A stretch of 64,000 nt of DNA from Paramecium tetraurelia (lineage: Eukaryota; Ciliophora; Oligohymenophorea; Peniculida; Parameciidae): NCBI RefSeq assembly GCF_000165425.1, contig NW_001799646.1:128981-192980 (forward strand), written 5' to 3'. The notes below the pieces were generated by a model. The model was not told the DNA's origin. It made no database searches and saw only the letters and a list, made by a program, of their open reading frames with translations. Position numbers and translations under genes: made by a program. Positions 48,578 to 59,294 of this stretch are shown here, piece after piece (within the stretch, counting starts at the first letter, position 1; every line of letters begins with the position of its first letter).

Positions 48578-50714
48578 TCAAAATTCATCATCATTATCAT
48601 TATCATTATGGCTTTCAGGCTATTTATCTTCAAATAATGATTTTAAACCTTATCCATCCATTCTAGAGTCAAATACAATAGCAAAATCGTTTTATTCAGA
48701 GTATATATCAATTAATCTTCTTTTTTCTTTTGGCCAAATGGATGGAGAAGGAAATAGAATATCTACTGAAAGCTGTATTGCATTATCATATAGCTACTAA
48801 GCAAATTCTTTCATGAAATCTTAACTTTAATCAAATTATGTTGTAGGTTTGATGTCGATTAACCATGGTTTATATTGATTATCAATCACTATTTTAACTT
48901 AAAGTAACTAAGTCTTATTTAATGATTACTTCAAAATTATGATCCTTGACTGGCATTTGAATAAAAACTGATCTTATATATTCACATAAATTTGTTTTTA
49001 TATCAGGGAGTATTTTATAATCGTAATCCACTCTACAATCATCAAAATATTCTAAAATGGTTTTCATTGAAATCTTATTTGAACAATAATCTGGATTTAA
49101 TCGAGTGATAGATTTAGACTACTAAACTTTTTCAAATGGAGAGAAATTTATTTATGATTCTTCACCATAAAATTATTCAAATAGATATGCTCTCACAATC
49201 CCATTTATTTAAGTTATCAGTAAATAATAGCATAAATCTAATTTTATTTATTGATATACAAACGATCTTATATATTATTAGACAATAAAGCTTTGTTGAT
49301 TTCTACTTGGAGTCTAGTACTCTTTTAAAATACAGTTAAATACACTTTTTGTATTTTCACATAACTAAATCTACTCTCCTTCATTCTGACATTTCAAAAC
49401 TATCCAAATATCTGTAGAAGTTTTATAGTTTCTAACAAAATCATAAAATGATTCTTCCCCCAAATTATTCACAATTATTGAAAATGGAAGGAAATCACCG
49501 TAATATTGATTTGTTAAAGTACAGTACTTTTAATATCTAGAAATCAAATTCTTTTTTGTCCATAACGGATTATTTGCATCTATATGATTGTGTATCTTTA
49601 TGTTTGGAGATAATAAACAAAGTTTTTATTCTATTGCAAATTTCATTTAATCTTCAACGCCTTCACATGTCTTTAGAATCTATTCAAAAGGCTAAAATTC
49701 AATTTTATCACTTATGTGCCTTTATCTTTATTTATTTAAAAAAGAAATCGAGACTTCCTTAGTCCATAAAAACTGCACTTCCTCATCAGTTTCTTCTGCT
49801 TCTTACCACCACCATCTAAAACTCAAACATCTTTTCAAAATACTTTCATTGTTAGGGTCTTCAATCCTATACTTTTATATTCTTATTGCTGAAGGACGAA
49901 TGTATATAGTATGCAGACATTGATTTTCAAATAAGCTTTTTTAAAAATGCTTAAGTTTTCTTTGAATTGGATCTTCATAATTCTGAGATTGCTGCAAAAA
50001 GATTGTTTTTTTTCTTTTCAACAATCTGTTTTTCAATTTGTTCAAAAACTCTTTTGGTCTTTATATTTAAGGTCTTTAAGGATATATCAAACTTCTTTCT
50101 GTTTAAATTGGAGAAAGCAAATTCTCTCTTTATTAATGGAATGGCCTCATTAAATCTTTTACAGATTTTTCAATTTAGAAAGGTTAGAGTTATTTCATAT
50201 TTTTGAGGTAGTAGAAATTGTGCACAGGACAGTTTTATCCTTAAGGAGATTTCTCGAGCTTTTTCAATTTGATATTATTCAACCTAACATCATCAATTAC
50301 GTGATCAAGGATTTTCTTTTTGCTTTCAATATTTTAAATGGATGTAGGTGATTATTAATTTAATTTGTAAGGCGATTAATGCTGCTTTATTGATTTCATT
50401 CTTCCACGAAAATGAGCTAGACCATCATCTGGTTTTTCTATTTTATATTTTTATAAGCTTCCATATAATTCTCTTTGAGAATAATCACGATAACTTGAAT
50501 TTATAAAGGTTTCTTTTCTCTGACCAAAAATTGATTCTTTTTGAGGAACTAATATTTTAAGAGTTGGTTAAAATGAATGATTAGCAAATAAATATGAAGG
50601 TGTTATTTGCTAAAGTTATAGATCTTATTTTTTCGTGAAATCTTATTGAGGTGGAGATATATTGCAATTAGTATCAGTATGAAGTATATGATTAGGAGAA
50701 ATTTTAAGGTTCAT
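48578..50714 (-). CDS. TTLL-like protein with degenerate active site
   Basis: 704 residues; ATG 50712-50714, one 22-nt intron at 48908-48929, TGA 48578-48580. A 280-residue disordered N-terminus precedes the same block as in the TTLL at 13.6 kb: LKRCLSFRWWW (about 300) and FLWTKEV, then WTKKNLISRYQKYC, DIWIVLK (about 440), FIVQQYIRSFVYQQ, LDLCYYLLIT, NGIVRAYLFEQFY and NQYKPWLIDIKPT. The order of blocks is clearly TTLL. But the ATP-grasp loop KPxxxxRGxGI reads K-C-Q-N-E-G-E-Q-I and the metal-binding E-x-N near the end reads D-x-K, so the protein is probably a non-catalytic TTLL that binds tubulin. An acidic Asn/Asp tail ends the protein. Confidence 0.85.
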
Positions 50715-51488
50715 AAATTATAAAAAATTATAAGTAAATAAAAACAATAATTTATCAAATCCAAAGTAGATAACCAAATACTAATAATTGGTAGATGGTT
50801 GCTTGCCTAACAATCAAGGATTTTTTATTTAATTGAGAATTTGGATGTGATATTAAAACATACAAGCTCTATTCATTTCAAACCTTAAATCTGATGTCAT
50901 ATGGATTGCAAATAGTTTACAATCAACTTGATTCAATTAAAAAGAGCCTTTAAATATCAGTTTATTATGGCAATATTTTCTTTTTTTTGATTTTATGTAA
51001 CATTCATCAAATATCCTTATCCTATAATTCTTGGCAATCAGATAAAATAATATCAACCTTGTGTTAGCTCTAACAATTACTTTATCAAATGAATTTAGTA
51101 ATAAAAACAATTCAATATTTAAATGGGTTTTTTCTATTAGTTATTAATTAAAAATACTATCTGAATTTTAGGAATTCAAAAACTACTTTAATTTGCAAAT
51201 TTATTTTTATTGTTAAAACTGCAATTTTATTTATGGGCCTCCTATAAAGATAACAAAATCAATTTCAAATAAGTTGAATTAATAGTATATAGTTAGGATG
51301 TCCCAAATTCTCATCATTTAAAATTTAAATAATTTCTGAGCTAAATAACCTCAAATTCTACATATTAAATATTCTAATTATGAATGTTGAAATTCTATGA
51401 ATAAATAAATGGGTCTCTTTTAAAAAACGACACATATATTCATTTTTAATTTTAATTTAAATTATATTTTACAGAAAAAAGAAAAAAG
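50715..51488. other. Intergenic
   Basis: About 775 bp, AT-rich, between the TTLL-like gene and the tRNA. It holds the TTLL promoter and the tRNA 3' trailer; nothing else seen. Confidence 0.6.
51482..51487 (-). terminator. Pol III T-run terminator of tRNA-Asn
   Basis: On the minus strand six T residues begin two bases after the tRNA 3' end, followed by a C and six more T residues, the usual RNA polymerase III stop signal. Confidence 0.8.
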
Positions 51489-51561
51489 CGCTAATGGAAG
51501 GGTTTGAACCTTCGACCTGTTGGTTAACAGCCAACCGCTCTGCCGACTGAGCTACATCAGC
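51489..51561 (-). tRNA. tRNA-Asn (anticodon GUU)
   Basis: 73 nt on the minus strand, no intron and no encoded CCA. The acceptor stem GCTGATG pairs with CATTAGC (one G-U); the D arm has AGCTCAGTCGGCAGAGC (box A), the anticodon arm GTTGG/CCAAC encloses loop CTGTTAA with anticodon GTT, and the T arm has GGTTCAAACCC (box B). A T6 run follows at once. This tRNA reads AAC and AAT, frequent codons in this AT-rich genome. Confidence 0.97.
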
Positions 51562-52063
51562 GTGTTCGATATAAAACCTAGTAGAGTATTGATAAACAGC
51601 AGAAAAAATTATATTTACTTATTATTGATAAATTTTTACTGAGAAGTTAAGAATTTACATAGTCAAAACTTTTTTATAGTCAAGAGTAATGATTATTTTT
51701 ATCTTAAATACAAAAATAAGAGAAGATCAATCTATTCAGAACCTTTAAATTTGAGTTTTAACATTTCAATTGCTGAATTTCCCCCTTTTAAAAGAGGATC
51801 TTTTAAAAAACAAAATTTAACTAAAATATTTCATACAAGCTAGATTGTTTTAAAATTTAATTCTAAGAACTGATTGAATGAACATATATTGACCCCTATT
51901 CTTTAACTTATTATTTTCAATCTAAAAATATGAGCTGCATTATAAATGATTCCCTATAAAATATTATATTTATCTAGATGCCTTTGAAATATCTACTGAA
52001 TATAAAGTTATTTCAAAATTAAAAGAAAAAAGAATGTATTTTCTATTTTTAATTATAATATTT
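51562..52063. other. Intergenic
   Basis: About 500 bp of AT-rich DNA upstream of the tRNA and of the next plus-strand gene; nothing else supported. An in-frame ATG at 52034 would extend the next protein by ten hydrophobic residues. Confidence 0.55.
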
Positions 52064-52696
52064 ATGGGTTAGAGTTGTATAAAAAAATAGAAAATAGAAA
52101 ATGAAAGAGAATTAGAATGCTAATTAAACATTATATAACCAATATGTCAAAGTAATTAAATTAAAAGACCTATATATGAAATTTGTTATATACAAGGGAG
52201 AGAAGAAACAAATGATGAAGTTTATGATTTAGATTTAGAAACCAGGAAGCCTTAAAAATAAAAAGTGAAAAGTGTTTATAATTCTAAATCCAATTTCTCT
52301 TTAGGTGTTAAATAATAAAAGTAATTGATCAAAAGTTAGTTGAAATCACTTGGTGCAGATGTTTCATAAATATTTAATCCCAAAAAATAAAAATTAGTAC
52401 GATCTGATCGTGAGAGCAGAGCTTTGGAATATAGTACTCGTTTAGTTTAAACTACAAGAGATCCAAAAAGATGTGGCACATTTTCATCAAATAAAAGTAT
52501 GGATAACAGCCAGTCTCCACTGTAGTTTTCTCTAAAATAATAGAATCATACATATGACTCTATTAGAGATGAAATTAAATCTGTAAGATCTATGAAACCT
52601 TTGAATTAATAACAATCAAATCATGGAATCTTAAAATAAAAAAAAGGAAAAGCTAAATCTATGTATTACAAAAGAACTGTGAGATTTTAATTTTGA
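52064..52696 (+). CDS. Small protein with tandem SILK and RVxF motifs and MGQSC N-terminus
   Basis: 210 residues to TGA 52694-52696, no intron. The ATG at 52064 is preferred because it gives M-G-Q-S-C, a myristoylation/palmitoylation type N-terminus; the upstream ATG at 52034 adds a hydrophobic stretch encoded by AT-rich leader-like DNA and would instead look like a signal peptide. The body is basic and disordered (many Lys, Ser, Gln, Arg). Close to the C-terminus HGILKQ matches the [GS]IL[RK] motif and about 16 residues later KRTVRFQF matches RVxF. This is the same order as in the protein at 48 kb, so a PP1-binding, membrane-tethered regulator is inferred. Confidence 0.7.
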
Positions 52697-53961
52697 AACC
52701 ATTATATAAATCTTATTCTATATTAAGCATTTATATATTTATGTATTTTAAAGCTTTATAATTTAATTTAATCAATGTTTCCATTTATTTAATGATAATT
52801 ATTGTTTCATTCGAAATATAATCAGAAGTGTATTCCTTTTGCTCAACATTTTTATTTTAATCACTCCCTCCTATTCTTTCAATCCATTTAATTATTATAA
52901 TTAAACAAATAATAAAAACCCTTGACACAATCAAGAATTAGGAGTTCCAAGTGTATTTTAAGGCTTAGTTTTTCTATTTTCAACAAGATATTATCAAATT
53001 TGATTTTGTATCATTGATGTTCAAATTATAATCTTGGATATTTTTAGGGGAAATTCGAGTGAATTATGGAGAAAGAACAAAGACATTAAGTCAAATCTAT
53101 TTGTGTAATAAAATAATATCAAATTTAATAAGTGTTAGTAAATCAATTTTTTAATTGAATTTAATTTGGATTTTATTAAATTCATTCATTCTTTATTCTA
53201 TTTGTTTCCATTTCATTTTTATAATTAGATAATTTTCTTAGTAATGTATTAGATGTTACTTCTAAGTGTAAATTTTTTTTGATATAATATACATTTTGAG
53301 CTTAATTTTATAATTTCAAGTAGTTGCAAATTGATTAATCTTCTTTGATCAAAATGATTGAATATTTTATCAACCAGAACTAAATGTTTCTTGTTCTACG
53401 TTTAAGTGAAATAATATTTAGTGACTTGTTGTTATGAATTATTAATTAGGTCGAAGATATGTGTTAAAATTCTAATAAGACTAATTCTAATAAGCAAAAT
53501 TCTAATTAAACTTGTAAAAATGCATCAAATAATTTAATTTAATTGATGCAATTTTATTATTTAAACTTAAATCTAAGATTACTACTTAATTTATTAAGAG
53601 AATTAAAAACATAATAAGTGCATAGAATCAATTAGGAATTAATTAAATTGAAAACTCTCATTTATATTTATATTTTGAAAGTATAGAATGCTTTCATTTC
53701 TTGTTTTGAACTTCTTATATCTACTAACAGTTCAAGGTGATAAAACTATTAGGAGCTTTAGTTAAATCAATAACAAGCAATAAACAATATTGCTTAAAGA
53801 TATCATGCCATATTTTGATAATATTATATTATTTATATTTTTAATAGTTGTTATTTATACATTATTGTCACACGAAATTCTTCAAAAATAATAAAAACAC
53901 AGATATTTGATTGAGAAAAATTTTACAATATTTTTTTTCAAGATAGTTAAATTCATATAAA
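52697..53961. other. Long AT-rich intergenic region
   Basis: About 1265 bp between convergent genes, the longest gap of the window. It contains a short imperfect direct repeat of AATTCTAAT(T/A)A units near 53470-53515 but no gene, RNA or mobile-element signal. Very low GC throughout. Confidence 0.6.
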
Positions 53962-54588
53962 TCAATTCATTAGTCTATTTTCTTCTTTTTCTTATTTTTC
54001 ATAAATACTCAACATTAAAGAATTAAAAAATTTTTCAAATGCTGGATGGATGGTTTAATTTCCTTCTTCAATGGAAGTATCATGAACTGTTAAACTACTT
54101 AATGATTTGGCTGAAATATTTAGAGATTTAAATTATACGTAATTTTGATTATCCTTTTATTGCTTTGCCTGTCAAATGATGAGCAAATACTACATTTAAA
54201 GCGGCAGGAATGCCAGCTTTCTTAGATATTTGATTAATCCATTATTCCAATTCTTATTCATGTTTAGGATTTTCCGCATTATATACACAAATAACTCCTT
54301 ATGCATCTTTAATTATTGCAGGCCAACAAGAGTCAAATCTATTTTATTTAAAATTACAAACTTGGCATCTCCACTCATATCCCAAAGCTCAACAATGACT
54401 TTTTCTGAACCTGGTCTTTTAGGATTTTTTGGTGCTTCTTTTTCAAATTCTAAAATTCTCACTCCTGCAGTAGGTCTATATCCATTTTATGAAATATCTT
54501 CTCTATCAGCTATATAATTTGCAAGTCTTGATTTCCCTGATTAAAGTGGCCCTATTATTAAGATTTTTATTGAAGACCCTTTAAACAT
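53962..54588 (-). CDS. IFT22: IFT22/RABL5, intraflagellar transport Rab-like GTPase
   Basis: 191 residues, close to the 185 of the family. Introns 54339-54361 (23 nt, GTT donor) and 54111-54138 (28 nt); exact count to TGA 53962-53964. IFT22 is an IFT-B subunit that moves within cilia. Seen: MFKGSSIKILIIGPLQSGKS (P-loop GxxxxGKS), RPTAGVRILEFE matching the family PTxGVRILEFE, the G3-type ELWDMSGDAKFDSCWPAII, VICVYNAENPKHEQELEQW, and a C-terminal LTVHDTSIEEG strand plus long helix. The G4 motif (NKxD) is absent, as in the family. Secure by these matches. Confidence 0.95.
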
Positions 54589-54744
54589 TATAATTATTTA
54601 AATTTATAATTAGTATTTCTATGTTTTAAATAGAATCATCAAATTTTGGATGAGCGATGTATTAGTTTTGATAATGATAATTCTTCTTTATCATTTTGAT
54701 AAATGAACAATTGTTTAATTTTACTTTATTTAGAGTAGTTCAAA

Positions 54745-54966
54745 ATGAAAATAAATTTCGGAGGTGACCTAAATCAAAGAAGATAATTAGGATTAAGAGT
54801 AAATTGTTAGAGATAAACAAGTAATAGAAAAAATAAAATGAAATTCAAATATACCAAAAATATTGTAGAGAGGTTATTCTATACTAAAGATTCACCTCAA
54901 CGATTTGTTTTGTAAATTTTCAAATACCAAGAAGTTGAGGAGAAACTTATTATCACATATAATTGA
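54745..54966 (+). CDS. Very small hypothetical protein
   Basis: 73 residues, intronless, ATG 54745-54747 to TGA 54964-54966. Basic, with LGLRVN, KFKYTKNIVERLFY and QRFVLQIFKYQEVEEKLI suggesting a small alpha/beta fold. No family recognised; it could also be a fragment, since downstream DNA to 55200 has no continued frame. Confidence 0.4.
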
Positions 54967-55245
54967 GTTAATTAAGAAACGGAGAGATTAGTATCACAAA
55001 TTTATTAAACAAATGAACAATAAAAGATGAAATAAATTTTAATTAAAATTAAAAGAGGAAATTTTTGAAATTTTTTGATATTAAATATAAAAAAACATAT
55101 AGCGATTTTGGCTTCTCAAACAGCCGAAGTAATATATCTGTGATTAAAAATCATTTTTACAATTTGGAATTACTAACAATATTTAAAGATTAAATAATGG
55201 ATAATAGATCTAAAACGAATCAATCAGAATTTGGATTATAATACT

Positions 55246-56259
55246 TCACTCAAATGCCAACTTCTCCAAAATAAGGTTAATTTATTAATCAAAATCCAAG
55301 TTTTATTTATCGTCATTGTACTCAGTAAAACTATATAAAGATAAATTTTGATTATTTATTGTTGAATTGAGGGATGTTGAAAGTTCAGATTCAACTTAGA
55401 TTTATTTTATGTCTGTTTATTTTTGAAACGTTTTCTATCTTTCGTTTTTCTTTATATTTAACTTTCTCAGATAAACCAAAGCTTCTTAGTATACATTTTA
55501 TTCTGTTTCTCTTTTATTAATTCCGATTTTTTAAATTTAAAAGTTACTATTTAATTCTAATGTTATTTAGTAATAGGAATTATTTTAATTTAAAATAGTA
55601 TCATCCTTTTTCCATTCTATTGTTAATTTAGGGTTTATGCCTAATTATCCTTTGTACTAATTTAAGAATTCTAAAAAGGATGATTTGGGGTTATATTTCC
55701 ATTTTTTTAGACCTATTTCCTGGCCTCTAGAAATATTTTATTTTTATACTTATTTAATAATTGCGCAATAATTGGGTGAATAAGATCTCTCAGTACCTCA
55801 AGATCATTTTGTTTGTCATAGTAATGGGCTCCTATGACCGATTTAAGACAATCAGACAATACTTTTGGATTATTTCTATTATAATTATAATTAGTAATAC
55901 TTTAATGATTTTTAGTTTCCAACACTGACTAGATTTTATAAATTTAATAAAGTTGCTATTTCTGATAGATATTTATCATTAATCAATCTCTATCTTAATT
56001 AAATAATATCACTAGGCTTTTTAAATTAACTTTATTAGTTTGGAAATCTACTTTAACACTAATTAACATACCCTTAAAGTAGCATATAGTCATAAAAATA
56101 GAATTCAATTAATTATTATCCGTCTATGGAGAATTCTTCATTATTCCCATATTAATAAAGTTTTCCAGTCTTCTAAAAATATTCCGTTTCGTGAATTTTA
56201 TTAGAGAGGGCTTAAACTAAAAGCTTTTGATTTCTGAATTCCAAGAGTTGATTGAACAT
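55246..56259 (-). CDS. RNase III-domain protein with probable C-terminal dsRBD
   Basis: 323 residues if begun at ATG 56257-56259; a 25-nt intron at 55876-55900 and a 17-nt one at 55641-55657 give an exact count to TGA 55246-55248. RNase III features: LLEFRNQKLLVQALSN; the signature strand-helix NEEFSIDGQQLIEF with Glu and Asp in the place of EFLGD; QLRQRLINDKYLSEIATLLNL; and NNPKVLSDCLKSVIGAHYYD in place of PKVLADVxEAxIGAIY. The aspartate is kept but the catalytic glutamate is Lys. The last 120 residues (LTIEWKKDD, YYQITLELN, VYQEALVYLRK) look like a dsRNA-binding domain. No helicase or PAZ, so not a Dicer; a catalytically weak form such as mitoribosomal mL44 is a possibility. Confidence 0.82.
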
Positions 56260-56521
56260 TCGTTTTAAATTTATTTTACATCTTATAAAATCTTAACTTA
56301 ATGACCTTCAATCATTGTACAAAATTTAAGAAAAATGGAAAAATTTAATTTCTGATTTTTGATTGATAGAAAACAAAAAAATTAATGATTTACAAACTAT
56401 TAAAAATAGTCTAAAAAATGGTCTATAAAATGGTTTAGTAATACAATTCATCTTGAATATATTAAAAATATCAAGTATAATTATATGAATTTTAGAAATA
56501 TAAAAATATTATTATAATTTA

Positions 56522-57838
56522 ATGATCAAATAATTAAATTAAGAGTCTATTTTACATATATCAACATCTTCAACTCTTTAGAGTTTAGCAAGTTTTGTGA
56601 AGGAATTAATCGAGAATTCTATAGATGCACAGGCAACATAAATTATTGTGAATTTTTTTAATAATGGCAAAGAAGGTTTTGAAGTAATAGATAATGGAAT
56701 TGGAATCTCAACAATCAATTAAAAATAGCTAGCCACTAGAGGAGGTACTAGCAAGATAGAAAATTTTGAGGATTTGGAAGTAGTACATTTATCTTATTAA
56801 GTTTGTCGTCACTCATGGATTTAGAGGGGAAGCCTTAAATTCAATAGCAACATTATCTAACGTAACAATTATTTCCAAGCATAAAGATGAAGAATTAGGG
56901 TGGAAATGGGAAATACCCCAAGAGCCAACTAAGATTGCCAGATAAACAGGAACATCAATTAGAGTAGAAAATATATTTTATACGCTTCCTGTTAGAGCAT
57001 AAGAGTTTAAAAAGAATTACAAAATCGAATATAATAAAGCTATCAATATATTGACTGAGTACGCTATCATTAATACAAATATTGAATTTAAAATATATAA
57101 TGAGGAAGAAGTATAATTTGAATAATTTATTAAAGAAAAATAAGAAAAAGCTCATCTTAGATAGTGGATTGGCAAATCAAAATATGAAATAAAGGATTAC
57201 AAATGTTTTAGGGGATTCTATTGCCAACGACTTAATCCCTTTTGAGAAGATCTCATAAGACTTTACCTTAATTGGCTTTTTAAGTAAAAGTATTGAAAGT
57301 GGGAGTTATAAAGGTTAAAATAGAAAAACATTTTGGTATTGTTACATAAATAAAAAACCTATAAATCCTCCTAAACAAGTATTATAAATAATGAGAGATA
57401 TCTATAGATAACATAATCCAAATGGAAACTTTTTTTTTATCCTAGAAATAAATTTACGGCAGATTAATGATGCAGATTTCAATGTTAGTGTAGATAAAAG
57501 AGATGTATATTTGAAAAATGAAAAATTAATTCTTGAAAACATCGAATAAATCGTGACAGAAACTTTAGAAAAAAATAAAGAAAAACTAAAGTATATTGGA
57601 AGAGATGGAAATTTAGATTAATTTATCATGGCAACTGCAAAGTAATCAGAAAAGCCAGCTCCTTCACAAATTATTGCATAAACAGAAAAAAGAAAAGATC
57701 CTCCACCCTAATAAACTAAAGAAATTTAAAAAAGAAATAGTACTTTCTTGTCCTAGCTTAAGAATTTAAATCCTTAAAAAAATATACCAAATGAATTTAA
57801 TTAAAATGAATCATAATTCACATAATCACAATAAGACT

Positions 57839-57899
<61 letters not shown>

Positions 57900-58626
57900 G
57901 CCAACTTCCTAACCGAATAATGAGAAAATATAATTAAAAATTAATGAAGTGATTTAATAAAAAGAAGAAAAATAATTATTTGAAGCTGATGAATTTGAAT
58001 AACTATCAAAATAAAATCATTTCCTCAAAGAACACTTCAATAATTTATAAATTATTGGTTAATTTAATAAAGGATTTATTATTTGTGAGCATGAAGAGAA
58101 AATATATGTTCTTGATTAGCATGCTTGTGATGAGAAGTACAATTATGAGAGATTAATCAATTAATTAAAATTCAACAGAGCCTAGTTAATTGTACCAATA
58201 ACTCTCAAATTATCAGGATTTCTGTTAGAATTACTGATAGATAATTAACAATAAATTAATGATAAATACAAATATCAAGTGGAGATAACAGAAAATTGTG
58301 TTAAAGTGAAAACATGCCCCAGTTATAGTAATATTCAACTAGGGGCTGATACTTTACTCTAAATTCTAGATCAGTTGAGTTAAGGCAAAAAACTAGATCA
58401 AATAGAGATCCCTTAAATAAAATAGAAATTAGCTTCACAAGCCTGCAGAACTTCAATAATGGTTGGATCAGATTTATAAGCAAAACAAATGGAAAACGTA
58501 GTAAAAAATTTAACAACTTTAATTTCTCCATGGAATTGTCCTCATGGAAGGCCAACACTGATTTAAGTTCAACAACCAAAATAAGCTAAATTTAGCAAAG
58601 GATTTAGCAATAATTTGTTGTATTGA
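56522..58626 (+). CDS. PMS2: PMS2-type MutL homologue (mismatch repair endonuclease)
   Basis: 685 residues; introns 56780-56801 (22 nt) and 57111-57135 (25 nt), exact count to TGA 58624-58626. GHKL ATPase: FVKELIENSIDA, DNGIGI, ATRGGTSKI, THGFRGEALNSIATL, GTSIRVENIFYTLPVR. The usual S-A-G-E-V ahead of the first motif reads S-T-S-S-T. A Gln-rich linker holds a 20-residue polyglutamine run (57841-57900). The C-terminal endonuclease has DQHACDEKYNYE, the DQHA(x)2E(x)4E metal site that defines PMS2/yeast PMS1 rather than MLH1, followed by ACR (QACRTSIM) and CPHGRP. It pairs with MLH1 to nick DNA in mismatch repair; in ciliates it may also serve meiosis. Confidence 0.94.
57841..57900 (+). repeat. 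(TAA)n microsatellite coding for polyglutamine
   Basis: Nineteen TAA triplets and a final TAG, in frame inside the PMS2 linker, encode twenty glutamines under the ciliate code. In any standard-code reading this would be a wall of stops. Confidence 0.97.
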
Positions 58627-59294
58627 GTGAAATTTATTCTATAACCATTATTAGTTTTGATAATTTAAAAATCATTAAATTTATAATCTCAAGATATGAA
58701 ATAAAATGGCATTAATGTCATTTAGATAAGTGCATATAGCTAATAAATATCGTGTAACATAAGAAATGAATTTTTAAGCATCCCATATTTATAAAGAGAC
58801 CTAAGTTAGATTTAACAATTTTATAAATAATATCAAATATTTTCAGCTCAATTCAACAAATATTTAGGTAATCATCTTTATGATTAACATTAAAGTATTA
58901 TTTTTATTCATTTATGTCTCTCTTTGACATCTTGAGAACTCTCCCTTAATGTTATGTTAAGATTCATTTGATATAATAATAAAAAATTATAAAAAGAAAA
59001 AAAATAAAATTGTTAATAGAGTTTTAAATTTATTGATAAATTTTGCTATTAAATTTAGACTATACGAATTTAGATAGAATTATGGAACTTGGCTAAAGAT
59101 AATAAGATCTACTTTTTTCACAATTTATCTATTTAATAATAGAACTTTGTAGGAATTGGAAAAGAATCGGATTAAAAGATATATAATTGAATTTACAGCG
59201 GTACCTTTTTTCTGTAAATATAAACCACTAAGAGTACCATAATTGTATTAATGAATATTTCATATTTAAAATTCGTTTTATAATTTTATTATTA
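58627..59294. other. Intergenic
   Basis: About 670 bp, AT-rich, between two plus-strand genes; contains the trichocyst matrix protein promoter. No other feature seen. Confidence 0.6.

Noticed and set aside
53470-53515. Short AATTCTAATAA-like repeats as a possible minisatellite or control element.
   Set aside because: Only three imperfect copies of AT-rich sequence in a long AT-rich gap; expected by chance.
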